The notes under the pieces: model-generated
Database searches by the model: none
The model's input: only the letters and a program-made list of their open reading frames with translations
What the model was told of the DNA's origin: nothing
Translations under genes and position numbers: made by a program
Shown here: positions 19,922 through 29,245 of the stretch, piece by piece
How the letters are laid out: the number at the start of each line of letters is the position of its first letter
Numbering within the stretch: the stretch's first letter is position 1
Assembly: GCA_004009845.1 (NCBI GenBank)
Contig: RMBW01000047.1
Span: 124,001-188,000, forward strand
DNA length: 64,000 nt
Direction of reading: 5' to 3'
DNA from: Davidsoniella eucalypti
Taxonomy: Eukaryota > Ascomycota > Sordariomycetes > Microascales > Ceratocystidaceae

Positions 19922-20225
19922 AACTTGACTTGGCTATATTTAACTTCTACCTGAATCACCAACATTATGCAACACCGGATTGGTTACCGGAAATATATTT
20001 TTGTTTGCTGATCTCTTGAGAGTCTGCCAGCACAATTTTCTTGCAACGAACAAATATTTCAAGTCCTTTCCTCGTTGCGCCCATAGTTCCAAGAAGAAAA
20101 AGTATATAAAAAACCATGTGGTCCCGCGCCGTTCCTTCACAATTGATTTGATTTGATTATATTCAACATCTAGATAAATCACTAAGATCATACGACGCCG
20201 GATTGGATACCGGACATATATTACA
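19922..20225 (+). repeat. Two diverged tandem copies of a leader-like repeat beside the LINE 3' end
   Basis: Unit 1 (about 19922-20005) and unit 2 (about 20146-20225) share a TGATTTGATTATATT-type start, an ATCAC block and CACCGGATTGGTTACCGG or CGCCGGATTGGATACCGG, ending ATATATT. A related unit start occurs at 39671-39727. The repeat meets the LINE 3' end head-on at 20226. Confidence 0.55.
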
Positions 20226-20441
20226 GTTGTGCCTGTATATTAAAGTTGTTTTGGCAATTTTAAAGTGTAAAAACTAGTTTGAAATGTAGCGATAAGTGCA
20301 AAGCAAAGAAAGGTAATAGTAGAGGAAATAGTAAAAAGAAGCAGTAAAAGCAATATAGAGGAAATAAGAAGAGCGAAAAAAAAAAACCTTGTCACAGCTG
20401 TAGAATCATCAAAAGAAAGCAGCACCCAATCAAAACATCAT
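20226..20441 (-). repeat. LINE 3' untranslated tail, shared with the SINEs
   Basis: Read on the minus strand it directly follows the last LINE codon region (stop near 20442) and runs TTTTGATGATTCTACAG ... TTTCGCTCTTC ... AATATACAGGCACAAC. The same segment forms the body and tail of both SINE copies (15057-15266 and 38801-39034), indicating that it is the recognition tail used by the LINE reverse transcriptase. Confidence 0.65.
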
Positions 20442-21256
20442 TCAGGCCAGGAAGCCCTCCTCACAATCCGCGAAATCGTCCTCGTATTGATTCCCCAAGT
20501 CCAAGGGACAGACTGGGAGTGTTGCGCCGTCACCCATGCGGCCTTCTCGAGCCACTCCTCGGGTCACCCAATGGGCCTCAACTCGGGTTTCAGCCATCAG
20601 GATGCCCACGGTTCGGGCGAGCCAGGCTGAGGTGGTCTTTGACATACGTTGTTGTAGTATCTTGAACGTAGTTTCAGACCTCGGGTCCATCGATCCGCCC
20701 TGGGAGAACACTATGGGGTAGAACTTCTCGCCAGCTTCCAGGGGGGGGGCATTTACCAATCTTACCGTTGTAACTCTTGTTCAGAATGGTAGATGCTTCC
20801 CTTGAGTAGTGTTCCCCGTGAAGCGTGATGATTGTCAGGTCGTAGAGCTTGCCCAATCCAACCTCCTCGAATCCCCAATCGGCTCGTCGGCCGGAGTCTT
20901 CCTCATCGTTGTGCCTGAAGTGGGGTTCCAGGTCGCACAGGATTCCTGACTGGCGGAGAGCCTGGTGGAAGCAGTTTCGGACCATGTTGTGAAGGCGGTG
21001 AGTTGACCGGGCACGGGTCGTGGTCCGTTGGCACTTTTGGTGATGGGCCCACTTGACAGTCTGGTGGCACTCTGGGCACGGCTTGTCCGTCATGGGGTCC
21101 GGAAGTAGGAAACGTTCACTGGTCATGCCCATAAGGAGGGAATCAGCAATGATTTGGCGTCTGCTGGTTGGCTGTATTCCCATCCATTGGCGTCCAGTGA
21201 ACGTCTTGTTGTCACCCAAGTCCTTTTTAAAGTCCTCCGCTCGACAAACTCAATAG
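20442..21256 (-). pseudogene. LINE ORF2 C-terminal region with Cys/His knuckle
   Basis: Reads RQIIADSLLMGMTSERFLL, then CPECHQTVKWAHHQKC (C-x2-C...H...C knuckle), then RRADWGF and LYDLTIITLHG, and after a frameshift near 20700 FYPIVFSQGG, STTSAWLARTV-like sequence and an acidic end, stopping at 20442. A Cys/His knuckle followed by R-x-D and D-x-T-I resembles the C-terminal region of several LINE clades, including those with a restriction-like endonuclease. This is notable because the upstream part carries an APE-type endonuclease. It could be one chimeric element or two adjacent remnants. Confidence 0.6.
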
Positions 21257-21633
21257 CTCTAGAAGAACTAGTGGCCGAGACAAATAAAACAAGGAAAATA
21301 GAAACATAGAACAGTAAATAGGAAAAACAGAAACAAAAACCACACCAAATCCTCCTCAGTCACTTCCCCCTTTCGCTGTACTTGTCTGGCCCGCTGATGG
21401 GGCTTCTTCTCTAGGCGCATGGGCTCTGTAGTGCCGCCATTTCACCTCCAGTCTCTTGGCAAGATACTTGCAGGAGCTCTCTTTCCAAAGTAGCTTTTTG
21501 AAAAAGCTAGTCCGGAGTGGTCTCTCATTTCTGGGGCAGGGATGGAAAGGTTCCTTCCGTTGCTGGTACAGTGAAAAGATTCCACCCATTTGACTATTGA
21601 CTGTTGGCCAGCCTTGATTTCTGAGCCTTTGAA

Positions 21634-22534
21634 CTAGCCTACCCGTTTCACGGCGTCGAAGGCACCCTTAATGTTGTAGGTGACAAAAGAGGTTATCTCT
21701 CCATGCTTGGATCGTCCCTTGATCTTGTCTGTCAGCAACAGTATGAGGTCCGTAGCTGCCCTTGTTGGTACCGCGCTAGCATATGTTCGGGGGATGATTT
21801 CTAGTTCAATGGCTTGTGCTGCCAGTCTTCTTGCTACAATTCTCTCAAGTCCCTTTCCCAGAGTTGAGAGAAGTGAGATCAGTCTGTAGCTTCTTGGGAG
21901 CGATTTGTCACGGCCTGACTTTGGTATGACCACCAGGCAGGCCGTTTTGAAGACCTTGGGGTGCCAGCCAACTTCCAGACAGCCTCGGAAAAGTGCTGTC
22001 ACTTATGACCTTAAGACCTTCCATGCCAACTTCCAGGCACTGTTGGCAATGCTGTCTTGCCCAGGGACTGTGTTTCCCGGTTTGAAGATAGCGTTTCTGA
22101 CTTCCGATTCAGTCAGCTCCTCAAGTTCTCGTGCGGGGTTCTCCCTTGCGTGAAACTTCTTCTTCTCTGTTTGGGTGTGTATCCAAGAGGAGCAGCGCCT
22201 TTTCCTCAGATGTCCCACTGTTTGAAGTCAGAGGTGGCATGCTGTATGATGCTCTAGCACGAGCCCAATTCAATGCCTTGAACACATCTCCCGGCTCGTT
22301 GATGGCTTCGATGGTTGATGGCTTCGATGTTCCGTTGCCACATTTCCCGCATAGCTTTTCGTACCTCTCGGCAAAAGGCTTTGCGCTTTGCCTTGTACAG
22401 CTCGAAGGATAGAGTTGTTCAGTTCGCTCTCCGAGCAACCTTCGCTCGTTGTGCCTCTTGGATTGTGGCTTTGCAGGCATCGTTCCACCAGAGCTTCCCA
22501 ACGCCTCTACCGGCAGTCTTTGGGGTTGACTCAT
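21634..22534 (-). pseudogene. LINE reverse transcriptase, N-terminal half, several frameshifts
   Basis: Pieces in order on the minus strand: KPFAERYEKLCGKCGNG and EPGDVFKALNWARARASY (pre-RT region), EEKALLLLDTHPN, ESEVRNAIFKPGNTVPGQD (motif 0), then FKTACLVVIPKSGRDK and SYRLISLLSTLGKGLERIV (motifs 1-2), and FVTYNIKGAFDAVK (motif A). Motif A normally has Asp in Y-D-I-x-x-A-F-D; here it is Asn, removing one catalytic aspartate. A 16-bp tandem duplication (22298-22329) sits where frames change. The catalytic YADD motif is not found downstream, so the polymerase core is truncated. Confidence 0.75.
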
Positions 22535-22553
22535 CGAGAACTCAGACCAGTGC

Positions 22554-23345
22554 TTAAGTGATCCTTCGAGCTTCTTCGTCCAGCCTCTCCTGTCCAGATG
22601 TGAGGTTGGCAGATTCTTTTTTGCAAGCTTTAAGGAAGAGCTCCTTGTCTACCTTGTCCATGCTGTATCTCGCAGCACGAATAGATGTCTGGGGAAGTAT
22701 ACCGGCCACTGTTGTAAAGAGTATTTCATGGCCACTCCCACAGTCCAGATCTGTTCGGACCTCCGTGGTGCAGAGATGCCCTCTGCTCAGCTCCCAGGTT
22801 GCAAAGACTAAGTCTATCACTGAGGGCGACCGGGGGTTGGCATGGCATGTTGTGACATCATGGTCATTCAGGAGATTGGCACCTGACTCCTCAACCCAAT
22901 CTACCAGCTTGTCACTGTCGGAAGACTCGTTGGTTCCACTATCCCACAAGTGTGAATGTTCCAGTCCCCGCACAATATTGCCTTCTACCCTCGCACGTTT
23001 CCTGCGCCTTCAAAGCAGCTACCCAGTGTTGATCATCGCCCGGGTTTGGGTTATATACGTTAGCTATCATAAACCCATTGTCTAGGCGAACTACTACCAT
23101 GTCACGATGGCCTACATCATCAGCCATCATGACCTGCTCCGAGATCAAGCCTTTTCTGACATGGGTAATTGTCCTAGGACGCTCCACACTTCGCACACGG
23201 TGCATATGTCCGATAATAGTCTATCGGAGCCGTCTGTGCATCCTCCAGGTTCCTCCGAACAAAGGGTTCTTGGATGCTCCATCTGTAAAGCTATGAAATG
23301 GGGTTGTATACTAATATCAAAACATTCCTTGGTCGCACAATGAAG
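22554..23345 (-). pseudogene. LINE apurinic-type endonuclease (EEP) domain, frameshifted
   Basis: Reads ITHVRKGLISEQVMMADD and GHRDMVVVRLDNGFMIANVY, then after a shift near 22970 HLWDSGTNESSDSDKLVDWV, NPRSPSVIDLVFATWELSRG and CGSGHEILF. These are the central and C-terminal blocks of the exo/endonuclease/phosphatase domain that opens LINE ORF2 in the Tad1 clade; the S-x-I-D-L and S-(D/G)-H steps are recognisable. Upstream sequence to about 23345 is degenerate. The same endonuclease type occurs in a second remnant at 35640-36300. Confidence 0.75.
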
Positions 23346-24370
23346 TTCTTACGGAATATATGTGTGTACCTTAACTATTGGTTGAGACATTCGAAGGGAT
23401 ATAGATCTTTATTTGGCGCTTCGGTTCTGTGTTACGTGAAGTCTCCACAGGGAAAACATGATGACGGTCTGATAATGAATAAAGAGACCTCTTCCTACAC
23501 TCATTTTTCTGTTATAGCTGTGAAGCATGTTGTACATATCTATAGAGATATCTTTGAATATCTCTACATACTTGTGTCCTAGATTCAATATCTAATAAGT
23601 TAATTATAGTTTTGTTGGTCTGTAGTCAGATATTCTAGTGTGTGGAAACTGGCATTTCTGGAATAACTAATTAGAGTCGTGGCACCGATTAATTTGCTGC
23701 ATCTCTTTCTGAGTCAGGAAAAAACGTCAGTTGTTATGTAGACGTGGTTGTAAGTGAATAAGACAGCACGAGAAATTAGGAGAAGAAAACTATGACACAA
23801 AACTATAGTGCTGTTCGTTGTGTAGGTAACGTCTCTCATAGTGCTGAGGTCGGCAAGTATCGTGACATGTAAACTGTTGATCAGTTTTGTGCGTTTGAGG
23901 TACTAGACTAGTTTACTGTTTATTTCTAGAAGGACATTATTTCATAATTTAGGGTGCCAACTTATTGAAATGATGTTGTATTTGCATTTGGATGACATTT
24001 CTTGAATCATTTCACATTTCACATTGCAGAGAGAGAGAGATAGAAGTATTGTGGAAGAAAGAAAGGAAAAAATGTATTGTGGGTGTGTATTTCTGTTGTG
24101 CCACAGCCCATGAATGCAGTAAAAAAATGCAAAAAAATATAACAAAAACCAGAACCCCAAACCAGAACCCCAAACCCAAACCTCCAACCCAGATATACCC
24201 AAGTGTGCCACGCTTCGGTAGCAATGGCACACGCGCAAGAACGTGTCCTTCGGGAATGATCTACACCGGCAATGGCCAAGGATCTAAGCAGTCTAGCAGT
24301 CTTTGAGCTGTAGATGCCCAGTACCTATGGCCATGGGTCCAGATCACATCCCGAGCACCAAGGTTGACGC
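23346..24370. other. Intergenic sequence with purine- and C/A-rich runs
   Basis: No supported gene. Around 24025-24060 there is a GA-rich run and around 24130-24195 an imperfect AACCCCAAACC-type run. Open frames across these are composition artefacts. Confidence 0.4.
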
Positions 24371-25438
24371 TCACAAGGAGAAGTGGGTCACAAACGATGC
24401 CCACCCGCCCTTCATGTGAGCGGCAACATCGGTGCCTGCCGGATCGCGGTAGGAGGACACGATTCCGTTTGCCCTTGTGTGCACGCATCCGTGCTTTGCA
24501 CACAGGGCCTTGAGATTATCGGCCCGGTCGGCGCAACGACCGGACGCGATACAGGCAACACGAGCGTCCATATGGACGTTCATGAAGTGTCTGCGCACAT
24601 TAGTGCGCACGCTCTTGGCTGCGTCGGCATCCGAGACCCTCGGGGGCACAGCGAATGCCGCTTGGCAGATTGGGCACTCCAAGTAGCGGCCCCCGTTGTC
24701 TCTCCGCAGCGGCAGTTGGCCGTGGGGTGGGAGAGGCGCGTGCTTCAGGAACCCGGTCATCCTGGTGATGAAGACCCGGGCCCCTGAAAAGATGCCCCCA
24801 GCAAGTGGTGGGGAAGTGCTTCCCACCTGCTGACCGATGACTGCACCAGGCCGGAAGACTCGCGCCGCTACTGGGCGGCGGGCTCGAGTCCGAGCCGCCA
24901 TAGGCTCCTCGCTACCGGTAGAGCCATCGGTTTCATCAGCAGCCACGGGGCCTGCTGGGGCCAGAGCCGTCTCCACAGCCTCCACAGTCTCCACAACCTC
25001 CGCAGCCTCAATAGGCGCGGCGGGAGGTGCGGGAGGTGCGGGAAGCCAAAGCGGGACAAAGGCTTCAACAGCATCGACAACTGTTGGAGCGGCAATGGCG
25101 GGGGCGGCGACGAGGGGGGAAAGGGAAGGGGAAGGGGTGAAATCCAAAAACTCTGTCCAGTCGAAGCCTTCAGGCTCCCTGAACAGGTCTTCCACATCCC
25201 ACTCACCCTCCAAGGCGGCTGGCTTCTCGCTAGCTGCGGCGTCATCAGCCACCTTGGGCATGGGCGGGGCTTGCGCGGCCCCGCCAGAGACTGCCGCCAC
25301 AGTCTCACTTCCCACACTCAAAAGTGTGGAATCGACAATGCCGACCGGGAGGAAATCGGGGAACCACTCCCGGTTTGCGGCACTGTTAGGGTCCAAGACC
25401 AAATCTCTAGGACGGACTAGATCTGTAGGACGGACCAT
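24371..25438 (-). CDS. GC-rich zinc-finger-like protein of unknown function
   Basis: A 355-residue frame starting MVRPTDLVRPRDLVLD with a small RPTDLV/RPRDLV repeat. The middle is acidic and Ala/Pro/Val-rich and probably disordered. A C2H2-like finger follows: CPIC near residue 252, then HFMNVH near 283 (C-x2-C ... H-x4-H with an unusually long loop). Further Cys/His pairs, CIASGRC and CAKHGCVHTR, end it. The arrangement suggests a nucleic-acid-binding or transposon-associated protein. It is markedly richer in G+C than the AT-rich flanks, so it may have been acquired or kept by selection. It has no stop codons or frameshifts, unlike its neighbours. The long loop means the finger assignment is tentative. 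Confidence 0.55.
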   Translation of the reverse strand: MVRPTDLVRPRDLVLDPNSAANREWFPDFLPVGIVDSTLLSVGSETVAAVSGGAAQAPPMPKVADDAAASEKPAALEGEWDVEDLFREPEGFDWTEFLDFTPSPSLSPLVAAPAIAAPTVVDAVEAFVPLWLPAPPAPPAAPIEAAEVVETVEAVETALAPAGPVAADETDGSTGSEEPMAARTRARRPVAARVFRPGAVIGQQVGSTSPPLAGGIFSGARVFITRMTGFLKHAPLPPHGQLPLRRDNGGRYLECPICQAAFAVPPRVSDADAAKSVRTNVRRHFMNVHMDARVACIASGRCADRADNLKALCAKHGCVHTRANGIVSSYRDPAGTDVAAHMKGGWASFVTHFSL

Positions 25439-26110
25439 TTTGACAGCCGATTCCTAAATAAGATGTAACACGTCAGCAATGGTTCTCCACCATAGCCAGA
25501 TCAGTGAGGTAAAAGAGTGGAAGGGAAAAAGGCGAAGGAATACAGGGCAGACGTACCTAGCCTGTGAGCGAAGGAGGCTGATAAAAGATATTTTAATGGC
25601 GTTCTATTACAGAGACGCCAAAAAAGAAAGGTTCGGAGACCTTCAACTAAATTAGAAGTGACATATTAGTACTGATGTTCATCAAAGCCAGATCAGGCCG
25701 GTAAATAGGTGGAAAGATGAAGGGGAAACGTACCTAACCGGTGAGTGAAGATCACCAACAAGAGAAAGGAGGATGGCGTTCAGAAATGCCAGGAAGAGGA
25801 GGAACAAAAACGTAGAACACTCTACAGCAGTCAAGGTCTTCAAAACAGTGAGGCAATCTCCAGAGACTTATAGACACAATGGATAATGTAACACTGTAGT
25901 AAAGAGAACAAGATGTGGGAACAACTGACGTTTGGGTAGAGCAAATCGATGGTCTGTGGTTTGTCAACGAGAAAGTTTTGAGAGCAAGTCGGAGGGTGAC
26001 TGGGCATTGATTTATACGTCTCTAAAGAACGCTAAAGTCGGTGAAATTTGAAGCAATGGCAGCTGATGCCGCAAAGGCCGGAAACAGAGTGGCTTAGAGA
26101 GCGGCGAGTT
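25439..26110 (-). promoter_or_regulatory. 5' region of the GC-rich gene with a duplicated segment
   Basis: Segments at about 25490-25590 and 25680-25760 share GCCAGATCAG, a purine run, ACGTACCTA and GGTGAGTGAAG or TGTGAGCGAAGG. On the minus strand each carries GGTACGT, a possible splice donor in the leader. They look like a diverged tandem duplication of promoter/leader sequence. Confidence 0.45.
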
Positions 26111-28690
26111 GTAGGATATTCACACACACTAAGAGATACATGTTGAACTGATAGACACACGTCCAAGAACGGCGGATGGCAAAATTGCCTTGACGCTGTT
26201 CAGCCTAGACGGCGTGGATAATAAGATAAAGTTGAGGCTAGTGGATATGGATAATCTTAAAGTGCTGTTGTGGACTAGTGGATGGCGTTCCCGTGGTTTG
26301 TTTGCTCAGAACAGTACTGGCGTAGGAGTGACGCTGTATTTGGAAGCCACAACAGACATCAGCAGCACTCTACCAGGACTGCTGTTTTGAGAACTAGCCA
26401 GTGTCTCTACTGGGTGGGTTTTAGAGCAGCAGCAGTAACTACCGAAGACCATGACCTTTCCAATGCTCATCTCGAGTGTCTATATGATATAGCACATCAG
26501 GATACATATCAATATCGATCATACATAGCATTATGTGCTTCTACACTGCGAGTCAGTCTCTTTCTGAGGGTAACTACGTAGATACGCTGCCATATAGTAC
26601 TATCCGCCTTGTTCAATTCAACTACGGGGGGTGAGAAGCCAGTAACTCAGTAGCAGTGCCCAATCCGGCCATCTTCAGTGCGGCTTAGACCCCAGTCCTT
26701 TCGCGCTAGCTTCAGGTGTCTACGAGATAATGAGCGGATATATTATATCAGATATATTATATGGGATATATTATATCGGTTATATCTCTTTTTTATATTC
26801 TAAAACCAGCATCGCCGAATGCAGACGAGAGCCAGGCTCCTATCTAGTGTGAAATCCAGACCAGATAACGATAACTGAGTGTGCAGTCTTTAGCGCAGCT
26901 GTTGGGATTCCCAAATTATGCTGCGGTCCTCGCCACAGTGTAGGGCTATTTCCCCAGAGACGCTGTGCCGAATTCGCTGTAAAATTCGCTGTAAAATTCG
27001 CGATATACGGTCGTGAAATGCTGGGCACGATACGACGTGAAGTCATATAAAGTTGCTTGTTGTCGCTATGTTGCAATGCCAAGAAATGCCAAGACGTCGC
27101 ACAACATGTCAAGAATTGTCTCTAGGTGTTCCGCTAAATAAAGCTTGGCAGGGTGTCATCGAGTCTCGCTTGATGATTTCAGCGCCTGTTCGCCTGACAT
27201 AGACGCGACCGCAACCCAAATACAGCAGCACAAACTGCCGTCTATCCGCTTCCCATCACTGCCTTTTTTATTTGGCTCTCCCGACAAGACAACTCACTCA
27301 AATTGCAATAGCCCATATTGCCATATCTTGCTGCACTTTGCCACTTTTCCCCCCACATTTTAGCTTTGTTCTAAATTTCTTGGCAGTGCTTCCCAATTAG
27401 GAAAAACAAAGTACTCTTTCACATTGCCCCACTAAATTTATGTACTTCCACCCCAAATTTGGCCCTTAAGGTACCTCGTAGAGTCTGGAAAATATTAATC
27501 GATACCTTTATGCCACCATGTTCTTGACAATCACTGGAAAATTACTCTTCTACTTACACTGACTTACACTGGAAGTGCACTAAAATTAACCAAGTACTCC
27601 GATGACATACTGATCAATTGGCCGGAAAAACATATTTGCTCCTTTTATGCCATCCACGTTCAGATCTTCTAATGGAACTGGACCAGTGTAAATTTCCAGA
27701 GCCCTTCGTAATGAGCTTAGTATTCTTGGGTTAATTATTGCGCATCTTTAGAGTCACAACACGGCATACCTTCAATCAATTTCAAGGCCGTGCCATGCTT
27801 ATGGAACTTGATCGTCAATTGTGCTTTACTCTATTATACCTATAGCGCAGGTCCGTTTTCAGTTCTAGCTTACAGGAGACTCCAGACCGCTACCCCGCTG
27901 CTTAATTACCATATTTTATATCTGGATCTAGATCTCTTGCACGGCCCATCGAAAATGATGGAACTCATCCACATCACAATAATTATTTAACTATTTAGTT
28001 AAATCACTTACGTTTACTCTTGTATGAGCTGTTCCCTATGGAAGATTAGGCTTGATATGGTATTTTTTGTCTATCTACATCAGACATACTACAAAATGTG
28101 CTATAATTGACAAGATACCAAAGCTGCGTTCCCAACAACAGTTCCTATATCTTATACAGAGAGTATTCGAAGGCTGTTTGCATTCACTTCATAATCAGAG
28201 TCAATAGTAATTACCACCGTTGCCTTTTCCACCCCCCTTACGTATGGGATCTAAACTTAAGCTTAAAACTATGAATTGGCACCCTTCGTACCATCTCATC
28301 TCGCATTGAGGTCTTCGCCACGGGGACTAACACTTTTCCGACCCCAGTGACAAACGGGTGTCGGATCTAACCAAAGACATGGTGTCATGTGCTCTTTTGC
28401 CACAGCTCACCCGTAGAGTCTAATATTGTGACAAATCTTCCTGCCGAGAAATTTCTCGCAAGATCGGTAAACTTTGCCGAATCTCCCTCAAACATGGTCA
28501 TATTCAATGGGTGTTGGTGGTATGAATCGAGAGATATCTATGGGATATAAGGCGAGATGTAGTATCAAATATAAGAAATGTGACACAAAATCTTTAGTAA
28601 AAGCTTGGCGTTACGCTATTAGCAAAAATAATAGACTTTCAGGCAAAACGAACCCATAACTGTCAAAGTCCACAACTAGAAGTTACAAGA
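26111..28690. other. Gene-poor AT-rich stretch with small tandem repeats
   Basis: No supported gene. Two simple arrays are visible: a GATATATTATAT-type unit repeated about four times at 26736-26785, and AATTCGCTGTAAA repeated about 2.5 times at 26970-27000. The remainder shows only short open frames without motif or splice support. Confidence 0.45.
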
Positions 28691-29245
28691 CCCTTCCAAG
28701 AAAAGCTCACGATGCCAAGGACTTGGGCGTAATGTCTTGATTCAAAAACGAAGACAATGTCAACTTTATTAACTCTACAACTAGCCCCCTATTGTCTCTG
28801 CCAAGAAAAACTCGTGATCTAAAGGACTTTAAAACATTGGCTTCATCTAGGGACCACGACAATGCCAAAAACACCAAATCTGCAACTAGCTCTTTGTTTC
28901 CTACTCAACAACGTGCCCTTAAAGTCAATGATAAACAAAATAAACCCATGCCAAGAACACGTTGTGATATATAGGACTTTGGAACATCGGCTTCATTCAG
29001 GAACTATGGCAATGCCATCTCTATCGACTCTGTAACTAGCCGTTCGCTCTCCTACTCAAAAGCATACCTTTGCAGTAATTTAACCTAGTTCTAAAATGCG
29101 CGCATTAGGTTCATAACGATCAAAACTTCTATTGAAAAAAACTCTACCAAGAAAGCCTCACGATATATAGGGCTTTGAGATATTGACTTCACCGAGCAAC
29201 TTTAGAAGTGCCACTCTATCAACTCTATAAGCACACCTTGGTGTT
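28691..29245 (+). repeat. Degenerate tandem repeat, about four units
   Basis: Units begin near 28696, 28801, 28951 and 29147 with CCAAGAAAAGCTCACGATG or close variants, followed by GGACTT, an ATTGGCTTCA/ATCGGCTTCA step and CTCTACAACTAGC or CTCTGTAACTAGC. Spacing varies (about 105, 150 and 196 bp), so units have gained or lost internal sequence. They are non-coding in all frames and resemble neither rDNA nor a known transposon terminus. Confidence 0.55.

Noticed and set aside
24012..24306. Several overlapping open frames at 24.0-24.3 kb
   Set aside because: They are produced by GA-rich and C/A-rich low-complexity runs and show no protein-like sequence.
28691..29245. CRISPR array
   Set aside because: Repeats are degenerate with uneven spacing in a eukaryotic nuclear genome, with no unique spacers of constant length.
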